A stretch of DNA of 14,222 nucleotides from Eubacterium sp. (GTDB lineage Bacteria; Bacillota; Clostridia; Lachnospirales; CAG-274). The stretch's first letter is position 1. Every line of letters starts with the position of its first letter. Both the position numbers and the translations under genes were made by a program. The notes under the pieces are model-generated. The model was not told the origin of the DNA and made no database searches. It was given only the letters and a program-made list of their open reading frames with translations. The DNA is taken from contig JAJBVU010000198.1 in assembly GCA_020859645.1 (NCBI GenBank), positions 1 through 14,222 of the forward strand, written 5' to 3'. Positions 6,527 through 14,149 of this stretch are shown here, piece after piece.

Positions 6527-8326
6527 ATGGCAGACACAATGCAGGGCATTAAAAGAAGCGCATACTGCGCCGAAATAGATGAAAAATATGCAGGTCAAAC
6601 TGTAACGGTTACAGGCTGGGTTCAGCGTAAAAGAGAAATGGGCCCCTTTACGTTTATACTGCTTCGTGACAGAAGCGGAATAGTTCAGGCGGTGGTTGAT
6701 GAAAGCTCACCGGCTGAAATCATTGCCAAAACAAAGGAAATCAAAAGCGAATACGTTTTGGCAATAACAGGAAAGGTTAATTTAAGAACCGAAAAAAATA
6801 TAAACCCCAAAATGAAAACGGGCAAAATCGAAATTGCAGTAGAAGAGCTTCGCATACTCAACGAGTCCGAAACACCGCCCTTCCAGATTGAGGACAGCAT
6901 AAACGTTTCAACTGAGCTGAGACTTAAATATCGTTATCTCGACCTCCGCAGACCCGTTGTTTCAAACAACATTATTATGCGTCACAAAACCGCACAGGCT
7001 GTCCGCAGATTTTTGACAGACGAAGGGTTTATTGAAATAGAAACACCTATGCTCACAAAGTCAACTCCCGAGGGGGCAAGAGACTATTTAGTCCCCAGCA
7101 GAGTTCACCCCGGCAGCTTCTATGCCCTCCCCCAGTCACCTCAGCTTTTTAAACAGCTTCTTATGGTTTCGGGCTTTGACAAATATTTCCAAATCGCTAA
7201 GTGTTTTCGTGATGAGGACTTAAGAGCAGACAGACAGCCCGAATTTACTCAGATAGATATGGAGCTTTCATTTGTAGAGCCTGAGGACGTTATGAGCGTA
7301 AACGAACGCCTTATTAAATACGTCTTTAAGGAAATAAAGGGTATTGATTTGGAAACGCCCTTCCTTCGTATGCCCTGGCAGGAGGCTATGGACCGTTTCG
7401 GCTCAGACAAGCCCGACATTCGTTTCGGAATGGAGCTTCAGGATATAACCGACCTTGTTAAGGACACTGATTTTGTTGTTTTCAAGGGCGCAATCGAAGC
7501 AGGGGGCAGCGTAAGATGTATCGTGGCTGAGGGCTGCGGAACATTTGCGAGAAAGAAAATTGACTCCCTTGTAGACGTTGCCAAAACCTACGGAGCGAAG
7601 GGGCTTGCATGGATAAATGTTTTGGATGGCGGCTTTAAGTCTACAATCTCAAAGTTTTTCGATGATGAAAAATTAAGCAAAATAGCCGAAAAAACAGGGG
7701 CTAAGCCGGGAGACCTTATTCTTATCTGCGCCGACAAAAACAAGGTTGTTTGGGATGCTTTGGGAGCAGTTCGTCTTGAAGTGGCAAACAGACTTGAGCT
7801 TTTGAAGGACGATGACTATAAATTCCTTTGGGTAACGGAGTTCCCTCTTTTCGAATTTTCGGAGGAAGAAAACCGCTACGTTGCTATGCATCACCCCTTT
7901 ACTGCGCCTATGGACGAGGACATTGAAAAGCTTGACACAGAGCCCCAAAACGCAAGGGCAAAGGCTTATGACATGGTCTTAAACGGCTGTGAACTGGGCG
8001 GCGGCTCTATAAGAATACATTCAAGAGAAATTCAAAACAAGATGTTTAAGTGTTTGGGCTTCTCCGCAGAGGACGCACAGGAGCGTTTCGGCTTCCTGCT
8101 TGACGCCTTCAAATACGGTGCACCCCCTCACGGAGGACTTGCCTTCGGTCTTGACAGAATGATTATGCTTATGACCGGAGCCGAAAGCATCAGAGACGTT
8201 ATAGCCTTCCCCAAGGTTAAGGACGCTTCATGTCTTTTGACAGACGCCCCCAACATTGTAGAGGACAAGCAGCTTGAGGAACTAGGCTTAAAGATTGACA
8301 TTAAAGGTAAAGAGGAATTATCTTGA
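6527..8326 (+). CDS. aspS: Aspartyl-tRNA synthetase (bacterial type)
   Basis: This class IIb synthetase charges tRNA-Asp. At 599 residues it has the full bacterial length, which includes the inserted GAD domain (roughly 280-420). An N-terminal OB-fold anticodon-binding domain covers about 15-110. QSPQ is at 203-206, motif 2 is FRDEDLRADRQPEF (227-240), and motif 3 is GLAFGLDRM (537-545), followed by IRDVIAFPK. In the OB-fold the segments GWVQRKREMG (30-39) and TEKNIN (88-93) resemble tRNA-Asp-specific enzymes more than the His/Gly pattern I recall from non-discriminating AspRS, so it probably does not make Asp-tRNA-Asn; this is from memory and tentative. AGGAGA lies ten bases before the ATG. 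Its last codons contain the start of folC. Confidence 0.97.
   Translation: MADTMQGIKRSAYCAEIDEKYAGQTVTVTGWVQRKREMGPFTFILLRDRSGIVQAVVDESSPAEIIAKTKEIKSEYVLAITGKVNLRTEKNINPKMKTGKIEIAVEELRILNESETPPFQIEDSINVSTELRLKYRYLDLRRPVVSNNIIMRHKTAQAVRRFLTDEGFIEIETPMLTKSTPEGARDYLVPSRVHPGSFYALPQSPQLFKQLLMVSGFDKYFQIAKCFRDEDLRADRQPEFTQIDMELSFVEPEDVMSVNERLIKYVFKEIKGIDLETPFLRMPWQEAMDRFGSDKPDIRFGMELQDITDLVKDTDFVVFKGAIEAGGSVRCIVAEGCGTFARKKIDSLVDVAKTYGAKGLAWINVLDGGFKSTISKFFDDEKLSKIAEKTGAKPGDLILICADKNKVVWDALGAVRLEVANRLELLKDDDYKFLWVTEFPLFEFSEEENRYVAMHHPFTAPMDEDIEKLDTEPQNARAKAYDMVLNGCELGGGSIRIHSREIQNKMFKCLGFSAEDAQERFGFLLDAFKYGAPPHGGLAFGLDRMIMLMTGAESIRDVIAFPKVKDASCLLTDAPNIVEDKQLEELGLKIDIKGKEELS
8311..8316 (+). promoter_or_regulatory. 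Ribosome binding site of folC, supports the TTG start
   Basis: AGAGGA lies six bases before TTG at 8323, inside the end of aspS. No ATG in the folC frame is near enough to compete, and the resulting N-terminus fits the family. Confidence 0.65.
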
Positions 8327-9615
8327 CATATAATGAAGCAGTAAAATATTTGGAGGGCTCGGCAGTTTTGGGCTCAAAACAGGGTCTTTCCGCCTTTAAG
8401 GGGCTTTTAGCTCTTATGGGCAGCCCCGAAAAAAAGCTTAAAATAATACACGTTGCAGGCACTAACGGAAAAGGCTCTTTCTGCACATATACGGAAAGCA
8501 TTTTAAGAGCGGCGGGATACTCAACAGGCTTGTTTACCTCGCCCCACTTAATACGCTATAACGAAAGAATAGCCTTTAACGGTGAGCCTGTTTCAGACGA
8601 TGACCTTGCAAATGAAATCGAATTTGTAAAGACAAAAACAAAAGAGTTTTTCGGCTCTTCCGATCAGTGGTTTTCGTTTTTCGAAATTATAACAGCCGCC
8701 TGCCTTTCATACTTTTCAAAAAAGTCTCCGGACTTTGTGATTTTGGAGACAGGCTTAGGGGGCAGACTTGACGCCACAAACGCCGTCCCTACTCCCCTTT
8801 TCACCGCCATAACACGAATTGCCCTTGACCATACGGAATTTTTGGGAAACACAATAGAAGAGATTGCCGCCGAAAAATGCGGAATTATAAAGGAAAACAG
8901 ACCCTGTGTTTCGGCTCTTCAGTGTGAAGAAGCGGAAAGAGTTATAAGGGCTTATGCAGCCGAGAAAAATGCTCCCCTGCTTTATGAGCCAAAGCCGGAA
9001 ATTAAAATTATTAAAAATGACCTAAAGGGCTTGACTGTGGACATAAAAACCCCTTATTATTCTTATAAGGGCTTAGTATCGGGTATGGGCGGTTCTTATC
9101 AGCCCCAAAATATAGCGGCTGTTCTTTTGGGAATTGAAGCTTTAAGAAAACAGGGCTATGCTATTCCCGACAGTGCTGTATATGAGGGCATAAAAACAGC
9201 TAAAATTAAGGGCAGAACAGATATAATTTCAAAATCGCCCTTAATTATTGCCGACGGTGCTCACAATTTAAACGCCGCAGAGGAATTTTACAAAACCACA
9301 GCCGCAGTAAAGGCACAGGGCAAAAAAATAACCCTTTTAACAGGGGTTTTAGCGGATAAAAACCCCGAGAAGCTTATAAAAGCACTTTCGAAAAACGCAG
9401 ACAGGGTTATTTTGACTGTTCCCCCTTCAAAAAGAGCCTTTAACCCCGAGGGGCTGACCCTTGAGGGGAAGGATGTTTATTTTGAGCCCGACCCTAAAAA
9501 AGCCTGTAAGCTTTTGAAAGGCTTTGACGACAGCGTAATATTTATAACAGGCTCCCTTTATTTAACAGGCAAAATTTATGCACTTTTAAAGGAAAACGAG
9601 AACCTGTTTTCTTAA
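8323..9615 (+). CDS. folC: Folylpolyglutamate synthase / dihydrofolate synthase
   Basis: FolC adds glutamate residues to folates in the cytoplasm, keeping them in the cell and improving their use as cofactors; many bacterial versions also make dihydrofolate from dihydropteroate. The 430 residues match the family. The P-loop is HVAGTNGKGS (43-52), followed by FTSPHL (71-76) and ETGLGGRLDATN (142-153). The Mur-ligase-type DHTEFLGNT (169-177) and AAEKCGIIK (182-190) contain the metal-binding and lysine positions. The C-terminal domain carries DGAHN (311-315). The TTG start overlaps the aspS stop as TTGA, with a fair ribosome binding site, so reinitiation by ribosomes ending aspS is likely. It lies upstream of purN, whose cofactor is a folate. 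Whether it has both activities cannot be read from the sequence. Confidence 0.94.
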   Translation: MTYNEAVKYLEGSAVLGSKQGLSAFKGLLALMGSPEKKLKIIHVAGTNGKGSFCTYTESILRAAGYSTGLFTSPHLIRYNERIAFNGEPVSDDDLANEIEFVKTKTKEFFGSSDQWFSFFEIITAACLSYFSKKSPDFVILETGLGGRLDATNAVPTPLFTAITRIALDHTEFLGNTIEEIAAEKCGIIKENRPCVSALQCEEAERVIRAYAAEKNAPLLYEPKPEIKIIKNDLKGLTVDIKTPYYSYKGLVSGMGGSYQPQNIAAVLLGIEALRKQGYAIPDSAVYEGIKTAKIKGRTDIISKSPLIIADGAHNLNAAEEFYKTTAAVKAQGKKITLLTGVLADKNPEKLIKALSKNADRVILTVPPSKRAFNPEGLTLEGKDVYFEPDPKKACKLLKGFDDSVIFITGSLYLTGKIYALLKENENLFS

Positions 9616-9627
9616 GTAAGATCAGGG

Positions 9628-9635
9628 AAGGAAAG
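9628..9635 (+). promoter_or_regulatory. Ribosome binding site of the 42-residue ORF
   Basis: AAGGAAAG, preceded by AGGG, lies seven bases before the ATG at 9643 in the gap after folC. Its strength and spacing match those of the neighbouring genes and are a main reason to accept the small ORF as a gene. Confidence 0.6.
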
Positions 9636-9642
9636 ATAAAAA

Positions 9643-9771
9643 ATGATTGATTTAAAAAAGGAAATAGAAAAATACAAGCCCGTTTTGGAAATTGACGGAA
9701 TTGAAGACGACCTGAATAAAAGCAGCATTGAAGATATTTTAGATATAATTTCAATGATAAAACAAGACTGA
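9643..9771 (+). CDS. Small acidic protein, 42 residues, function unknown
   Basis: A complete ORF fills nearly the whole gap between folC and the zinc-ribbon/TPR gene. It starts MIDLKKEIEKYK and ends with IIEDILDIISMIKQD-like sequence, read directly as SSIEDILDIISMIKQD (27-42), then TGA. It has 12 acidic residues, six lysines, no arginine, no cysteine and no tryptophan, so it should be strongly negative. Pro13 and Gly19 divide it into a charged N-terminal helix and an amphipathic C-terminal helix in which Ile and Leu recur every three to four residues. This suggests a two-helix protein that binds a partner. There is no signal peptide or membrane segment. It has a good ribosome binding site, its codon use resembles that of its neighbours, and its stop lies directly against the next gene's ribosome binding site. 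I do not recognise the family. It could be a partner of either neighbour; that is inference. Confidence 0.7.
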   Translation: MIDLKKEIEKYKPVLEIDGIEDDLNKSSIEDILDIISMIKQD

Positions 9772-9772
9772 C

Positions 9773-9777
9773 GGAGG
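9773..9777 (+). promoter_or_regulatory. Ribosome binding site of the zinc-ribbon/TPR gene, supports the TTG start
   Basis: GGAGG lies eight bases before TTG at 9786. The nearby ATG at 9791 is out of frame. Starting at the TTG keeps the first CxxC pair of the zinc ribbon at residues 3-6. Confidence 0.75.
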
Positions 9778-9785
9778 TAGCACCA

Positions 9786-11180
9786 TTGAAATGTCTCCTG
9801 TGCGGTACTGACTGCCGCAAAAACGAACGCCGCTGTCCCAACTGCGGAACAAGTGTCAGGCTTATGGAAAAGCTTAAAAGGCTTTCAAACAGATATTACA
9901 ACAGGGCAATAGACCGGGTTAAGGCTTCAAACCTTACGGACGCAAGGGAAAGCCTAGAAACCGCTCTTGTATTTAACAAGCGGAATATAAATGCACAAAA
10001 TTTATTAGGGCTTGTGTGCCTTGAAACAGGCGAGGTAGGCGAAGCCTTTAAACACTGGCTTCTGTCTGTTTCATATCAAAAAACAAACAACAGGGCGTCT
10101 GAATATATAAGCTATACGGAAGCTAATATTGTTGAATTTGATAAAATGGATATGGGTATAAAGCTTTATAACGAAGCCCTTGCCCTTTTAAAAGGCTTTG
10201 ACATAAGAACAGCCGACCCGGATAAAATCCGCAGACGTTTGGAAAACGCTCTTAACAAGCTTAAGGGGGCTGTTGATTTTAACCCCAAGCTTTTAAAAGC
10301 GATCAATCTTATGACCCTGTGCTATATAATTTTGGGCGAAAGAATAAAGGCTCTTGATCTTGCGAAATCCGTTTTATATGCAGATGTAGCCAACCCCGAA
10401 GCGGCTATGCATTTTAACATTCTCTGCCCGGACAGAACCCGTCCCCCTGTTAAGGTAACGGGGGAAATCGAGAAAAAACCTGCCAAAAACACAGAGGCTC
10501 AAGCTACACCCATAGAAAATCAGGGCTTTTTCACATCTGCCACCTTTATTGAAGCCGCCGCCTTTATTTTGGGAATACTTGCCTGCACGGCAGTTTTTAT
10601 GTTCCTTATTATTCCCGGAATAACCGAGGAGCAAAGCGCAAAAATAGAACAGCTTCAGCAGGAGGAGACCGTAACCTCTGTTCCCTCGGGTACTGCGGCA
10701 GAGATTGTATCTTCCGCTCAAACAACGGATATTGCCCAAAAGGAAGCGGATATTGCAAAGGCAAAGCAGCTTTTTGACTCTTATTATTATATAGACGCCT
10801 GTGAGCTTTTGGCAGACCTTGATACAAAGGGAATTTCAGCCGAATCAAGGGCTGTCTATGACTCGATTATAGACGATGTTTTGAGAAACGGCTCTGCGGC
10901 TCTTTTGGACTTGGGTCAAAGGGCATATAACGAAGGCGAAACTGAAAACGCTGAATCCTTTTTGACAAAGGCTCTTAAATATTCCGAATACGCTTCAGAG
11001 GAGGATGAAGAGCTTTTAAAAACAAAGTATACAGCCGAATTTTATTTGGCAAGAATTGCAATGGATGAGGGCGAAGCTTTAGAAGCGGCAGCCCTTTTCA
11101 ATAATGTAAAAACAAATCACCCCGACAAAAAATATCAAAATTATGCCGAAAGCTATTTAAGCGGCTTAAAGGAGGACTAA
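9786..11180 (+). CDS. Zinc-ribbon, TPR and single-span membrane protein of unknown function
   Basis: This 464-residue protein starts with a four-cysteine zinc ribbon (Cys3, Cys6, Cys17, Cys20; CLLC...CPNC). Helical tetratricopeptide-type repeats follow at about 34-205, clearest in the A/L/G pattern of ARESLETALVFNKRNINAQN and LLGLVCLETGEVGEAFKHW. A low-complexity linker rich in Lys, Pro and Glu (about 218-246) leads to one hydrophobic span at about 256-278 (AAAFILGILACTAVFMFLII). A Gln/Glu/Ser/Thr-rich stretch then joins a second TPR-like helical domain (about 320-460). The simplest topology is zinc ribbon and first TPR domain inside the cell, second TPR domain outside. There is no enzymatic motif. 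I do not recognise a named family. It probably scaffolds a complex across the membrane, possibly in envelope or division processes; that is inference. It follows the 42-residue ORF closely, and purM begins two bases after its stop. Confidence 0.85.
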   Translation: MKCLLCGTDCRKNERRCPNCGTSVRLMEKLKRLSNRYYNRAIDRVKASNLTDARESLETALVFNKRNINAQNLLGLVCLETGEVGEAFKHWLLSVSYQKTNNRASEYISYTEANIVEFDKMDMGIKLYNEALALLKGFDIRTADPDKIRRRLENALNKLKGAVDFNPKLLKAINLMTLCYIILGERIKALDLAKSVLYADVANPEAAMHFNILCPDRTRPPVKVTGEIEKKPAKNTEAQATPIENQGFFTSATFIEAAAFILGILACTAVFMFLIIPGITEEQSAKIEQLQQEETVTSVPSGTAAEIVSSAQTTDIAQKEADIAKAKQLFDSYYYIDACELLADLDTKGISAESRAVYDSIIDDVLRNGSAALLDLGQRAYNEGETENAESFLTKALKYSEYASEEDEELLKTKYTAEFYLARIAMDEGEALEAAALFNNVKTNHPDKKYQNYAESYLSGLKED

Positions 11181-11182
11181 CC

Positions 11183-12208
11183 ATGGATTATAAACAGGCA
11201 GGTGTAGACGTAACAGCGGGCTATAAATCGGTTGAGCTTATAAAGTCAAGCGTAAAGGCAACACTCCGCCCCGAAGTAATAGGCGGTTTAGGAGGCTTCG
11301 GCGGTCTTTTTGACATAAGCGGAGCAAAAAACCTTAAAAAGCCGGTTTTGGTTTCGGGCACAGACGGCGTAGGCACAAAGATTAAAATTGCCTTTTTGAC
11401 AGACAAACACTCCACAGTAGGTATTGACTGTGTGGCAATGTGTGTAAACGATGTAATCTGCAGCGGCGCAGAGCCCCTTTTCTTCTTGGATTATATTGCC
11501 TGCGGCAAAAACTACCCCGAGAAAATTGCGGAAATAGTAAGCGGCGTTGCCGAGGGCTGCCGTTTGGCAGGCTGTGCCCTTATAGGCGGCGAAACAGCGG
11601 AACACCCTGGTCTTATGCCCGATGACGAATATGACCTTGCAGGCTTCACCGTAGGCATTTTGGACGCAGACAAGGCTATTGACGGAAAGAATATTAAGCC
11701 CGGCGATGTGCTTATCGGCATAGCCTCAAGCGGCATTCACTCAAACGGCTATTCCCTCGTAAGAAAGATTTTCAACCCCTCTGAGGAAAATATAAATACA
11801 TATTATGATGAGCTGGGCGGAACGCTGGGCGAGGTTCTTTTAACCCCTACCAAAATTTACGTTAAGTCTGTTTTAGACCTTATTTCAAAGGTTGAGGTTA
11901 AGGGCATAAGCCATATTACAGGGGGCGGCTTTATTGAAAACGTTCCCAGAATGCTTCCAGAAGGCATAAAAGCCGTTATTGAAGAGGGCAGCTACCCCAT
12001 TCCCCCGATTTTCTCACTTATTGAGAAGAAGGGTGAGGTTGAAAGAATGTCTATGTACAACACCTTTAACATGGGTATAGGTATGGTTATATGCGTATCT
12101 GCGGAAAATGCAGACAAGGCAATGGAAATTTTGAAGGAAAACGGCGAAGAGGTCTATAAAATAGGCTATACAGCCGAAGGCAGCGGCACAGACATAATTT
12201 TGAAATAA
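11183..12208 (+). CDS. purM: Phosphoribosylformylglycinamidine cyclo-ligase (AIR synthetase)
   Basis: PurM closes formylglycinamidine ribonucleotide to aminoimidazole ribonucleotide with ATP, the fifth step of purine synthesis, in the cytoplasm. The 341 residues match the family. It opens with YKQAGVDVTAGYKSVELIK (3-21), the usual glycine-rich N-terminus. The ATP-binding region has VSGTDGVGTK (57-66), the segment VAMCVNDV lies at 84-91, and GGETAEHPG at 135-143. Further on are SSGIHSNGYSLVR, HITGGGFIENVPR and the C-terminal FNMGIGM. The ribosome binding site GGAGG (11171-11175) lies inside the end of the preceding gene, so the two are tightly coupled. purN starts 12 bases after its stop. Confidence 0.97.
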   Translation: MDYKQAGVDVTAGYKSVELIKSSVKATLRPEVIGGLGGFGGLFDISGAKNLKKPVLVSGTDGVGTKIKIAFLTDKHSTVGIDCVAMCVNDVICSGAEPLFFLDYIACGKNYPEKIAEIVSGVAEGCRLAGCALIGGETAEHPGLMPDDEYDLAGFTVGILDADKAIDGKNIKPGDVLIGIASSGIHSNGYSLVRKIFNPSEENINTYYDELGGTLGEVLLTPTKIYVKSVLDLISKVEVKGISHITGGGFIENVPRMLPEGIKAVIEEGSYPIPPIFSLIEKKGEVERMSMYNTFNMGIGMVICVSAENADKAMEILKENGEEVYKIGYTAEGSGTDIILK

Positions 12209-12220
12209 GGGGAGATTAAT

Positions 12221-12844
12221 ATGATAAAAATCGGTGCATTAGTCTCCGGCGGCGGAACAAATCTTCAGGCTATTATGGACAGCATAGACAGAGGCGAAAT
12301 CAACGGCAAAATCGTTTCCGTAGTCAGCAACAAGGCAGACGCCTACGCCCTTGAGCGTGCCGCAAAAAACGGCATAGAAACAGCCGTCATAAAGCTTAAG
12401 GACTACCCCGACAGAAAAGCCTACACAGAGAGCTTAATCGAGCATTTTAAAGAAAAACAGGTTGACCTTATTGTTCTCTGCGGTTTTATGCTCATCTTAG
12501 ACCCCTCTTTCGACAGAGCCTTCCCCAATATGGTTATGAACATCCACCCGGCTCTTATTCCCTCTTTCTGTGGAAAGGGCTTCTACGGGCTTCACGTTCA
12601 CGAAGCGGCTCTGAAAAAAGGTGTTAAAGTTACAGGAGCAACAGTTCACTTTGCCGACGGAATTTGCGACAACGGCCCCATAATTCTTCAAAAGGCAGTT
12701 GAAGTAAGAGATGACGATACACCCGAAACTCTTCAAAAAAGAGTTATGGAGGAAGCAGAGTGGAAAATTTTCCCTCAGGCTGTGGCTCTTTTCGCCGACG
12801 GAAAAATTAAGGTTGAAAACGGTATAGTAAAGATTTTAAAGTAA
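12221..12844 (+). CDS. purN: Phosphoribosylglycinamide formyltransferase, folate-dependent
   Basis: PurN transfers the formyl group of 10-formyl-tetrahydrofolate to glycinamide ribonucleotide, the third step of purine synthesis. The 207 residues fit the family's 190-215. The phosphate-binding loop is SGGGTNLQ (9-16). The catalytic triad is present: Asn107 and His109 in NIHPALIPS, and Asp150 in CDNGP, matching Asn106, His108 and Asp144 of the Escherichia coli enzyme. The segment SFCGKGFYGLHVHEAALKKG differs from the enterobacterial SFPGLHGY-type loop but looks like a Clostridia-type version. GGGGAG follows directly on the purM stop. purD, which makes the substrate of this enzyme, comes next after 36 bases. 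FolC, which acts on its cofactor, is encoded upstream. Confidence 0.96.
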   Translation: MIKIGALVSGGGTNLQAIMDSIDRGEINGKIVSVVSNKADAYALERAAKNGIETAVIKLKDYPDRKAYTESLIEHFKEKQVDLIVLCGFMLILDPSFDRAFPNMVMNIHPALIPSFCGKGFYGLHVHEAALKKGVKVTGATVHFADGICDNGPIILQKAVEVRDDDTPETLQKRVMEEAEWKIFPQAVALFADGKIKVENGIVKILK

Positions 12845-12880
12845 GTATAAGAAACAATTCCCAAAAAAGGAGGAAAACAA

Positions 12881-14149
12881 ATGAAGGTTTTGGTTATAGG
12901 AAGCGGCGGACGTGAACACGCAATCGTTGACGCACTTTTAAAATCACCTAAAATAGACAAGCTCTACTGTGCACCGGGCAACGGCGGAATTTCGGCTCAG
13001 GCTGAGTGTATTCCCGTCAGTGCAACGGACATTCCCGCACTTGTAAATTTGGCAAAGGAAAAGGAAATCGACTTAACCGTTGTAGGTATGGACGATCCTC
13101 TTGTAATGGGTATTGTTGACGCATTCGAAGCGGAGGGGCTTCGTGTTTTCGGGCCCAGAAAAAATGCCGCAATAATCGAAGGCTCAAAGGCTTTCTCAAA
13201 AGAGCTTATGAAAAAATACAACATTCCCACCGCAGGCTATGAAACCTTCACAGACATAAACTCGGCTTTAGCCTATGTTAAAACACTGAACCCCCCTATC
13301 GTTCTTAAAGCCGACGGCTTGGCTTTGGGCAAGGGCGTTCTTATATGCCAAAGCGTTGAAGAAGCCGAAGAAGGCTTAAAGGAAATGATGGTTAATCAAA
13401 AATTCGGCAAAAGCGGCACAACAGTTGTTATTGAAGAATTTTTGACAGGCCCTGAGGTTTCCGTTCTTTCATTCTGCGACGGAAAAACAGTTGTTCCTAT
13501 GGTTTCCGCACAGGATCACAAAAGAGCCTATGACAATGACGAGGGCTTAAACACAGGGGGAATGGGCACATTCTCACCCAGCCGTGTATATACCAAAGAT
13601 GTAGCCGAGGTGGCTATGGAAACAATATTTAAGCCAACTGTGGCAGCACTTAACAGTGAAAACAGAACCTTTAAGGGCATAATCTATTTCGGGCTTATGC
13701 TGACAAAAGACGGCCCCAAGGTTATTGAATATAACTGCCGTTTCGGCGACCCCGAAACACAGGTTATTCTGCCCCGTTTGAAAACAGATCTTTTGGAAAT
13801 TTTCGAAGCCTGCGTTGACGGAACCTTAGACAAGCTTTCAATTGAGTGGGATGACGGCGCAGCCTGCTGTGTAGTTATGGCATCCGGCGGCTACCCTGTT
13901 TCATATAAAAAGGGCTATGAAATAACCGGCTTGGAGGAAGCGGAAAAAGACCCTGCCGTTAAGGTTTATCACGCAGGAACAGCTTTAAAGGACGGAAAAT
14001 ATTATACCAACGGCGGCAGAGTTATAGGCGTAACAGCTAAGGGCGAAAACCTTGACGAAGCAATCAAAACAGCCTACACCGCAGTGGATAAGATCGACTT
14101 TACGGATAAACACTTCCGCCACGATATAGGCATTAAGAAATATGACTGA
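12881..14149 (+). CDS. purD: Phosphoribosylamine-glycine ligase (GAR synthetase)
   Basis: PurD joins glycine to phosphoribosylamine using ATP, the second step of purine synthesis. The 422 residues match the family. The N-terminal domain has LVIGSGGREHAIV (4-16) and PGNGGI (32-37). The ATP-grasp domain has VLKADGLALGKGV (141-153), EEFLTGPEVSVLSF (185-198), DEGLNTGGMG (220-229) and the metal-binding EYNCRFGDPETQ. At 69-74 the sequence reads GMDDPL where most PurD proteins have GPEAPL or GPEVPL; I recall this variant from other Clostridia, and everything around it is normal, so the enzyme should be active. A strong AAAAGGAGG ribosome binding site precedes the ATG. No clear terminator is seen in the 73 bases after the stop. 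Confidence 0.97.
   Translation: MKVLVIGSGGREHAIVDALLKSPKIDKLYCAPGNGGISAQAECIPVSATDIPALVNLAKEKEIDLTVVGMDDPLVMGIVDAFEAEGLRVFGPRKNAAIIEGSKAFSKELMKKYNIPTAGYETFTDINSALAYVKTLNPPIVLKADGLALGKGVLICQSVEEAEEGLKEMMVNQKFGKSGTTVVIEEFLTGPEVSVLSFCDGKTVVPMVSAQDHKRAYDNDEGLNTGGMGTFSPSRVYTKDVAEVAMETIFKPTVAALNSENRTFKGIIYFGLMLTKDGPKVIEYNCRFGDPETQVILPRLKTDLLEIFEACVDGTLDKLSIEWDDGAACCVVMASGGYPVSYKKGYEITGLEEAEKDPAVKVYHAGTALKDGKYYTNGGRVIGVTAKGENLDEAIKTAYTAVDKIDFTDKHFRHDIGIKKYD

Noticed and set aside
8323..8334. TTGACA directly followed by TATAAT, resembling both promoter boxes
   Set aside because: The two hexamers touch with no spacer, whereas a sigma-A promoter needs about 17 bases between them. The sequence is explained by the folC start codons.
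10374..10739. Reverse-strand ORF of 121 codons inside the zinc-ribbon/TPR gene
   Set aside because: It shows no motif and the forward frame has clear domains and a strong ribosome binding site; treated as a shadow.
11440..11625. Forward ORF of 61 codons in another frame of purM
   Set aside because: It is Arg- and Cys-rich with no ribosome binding site and overlaps conserved purM motifs.
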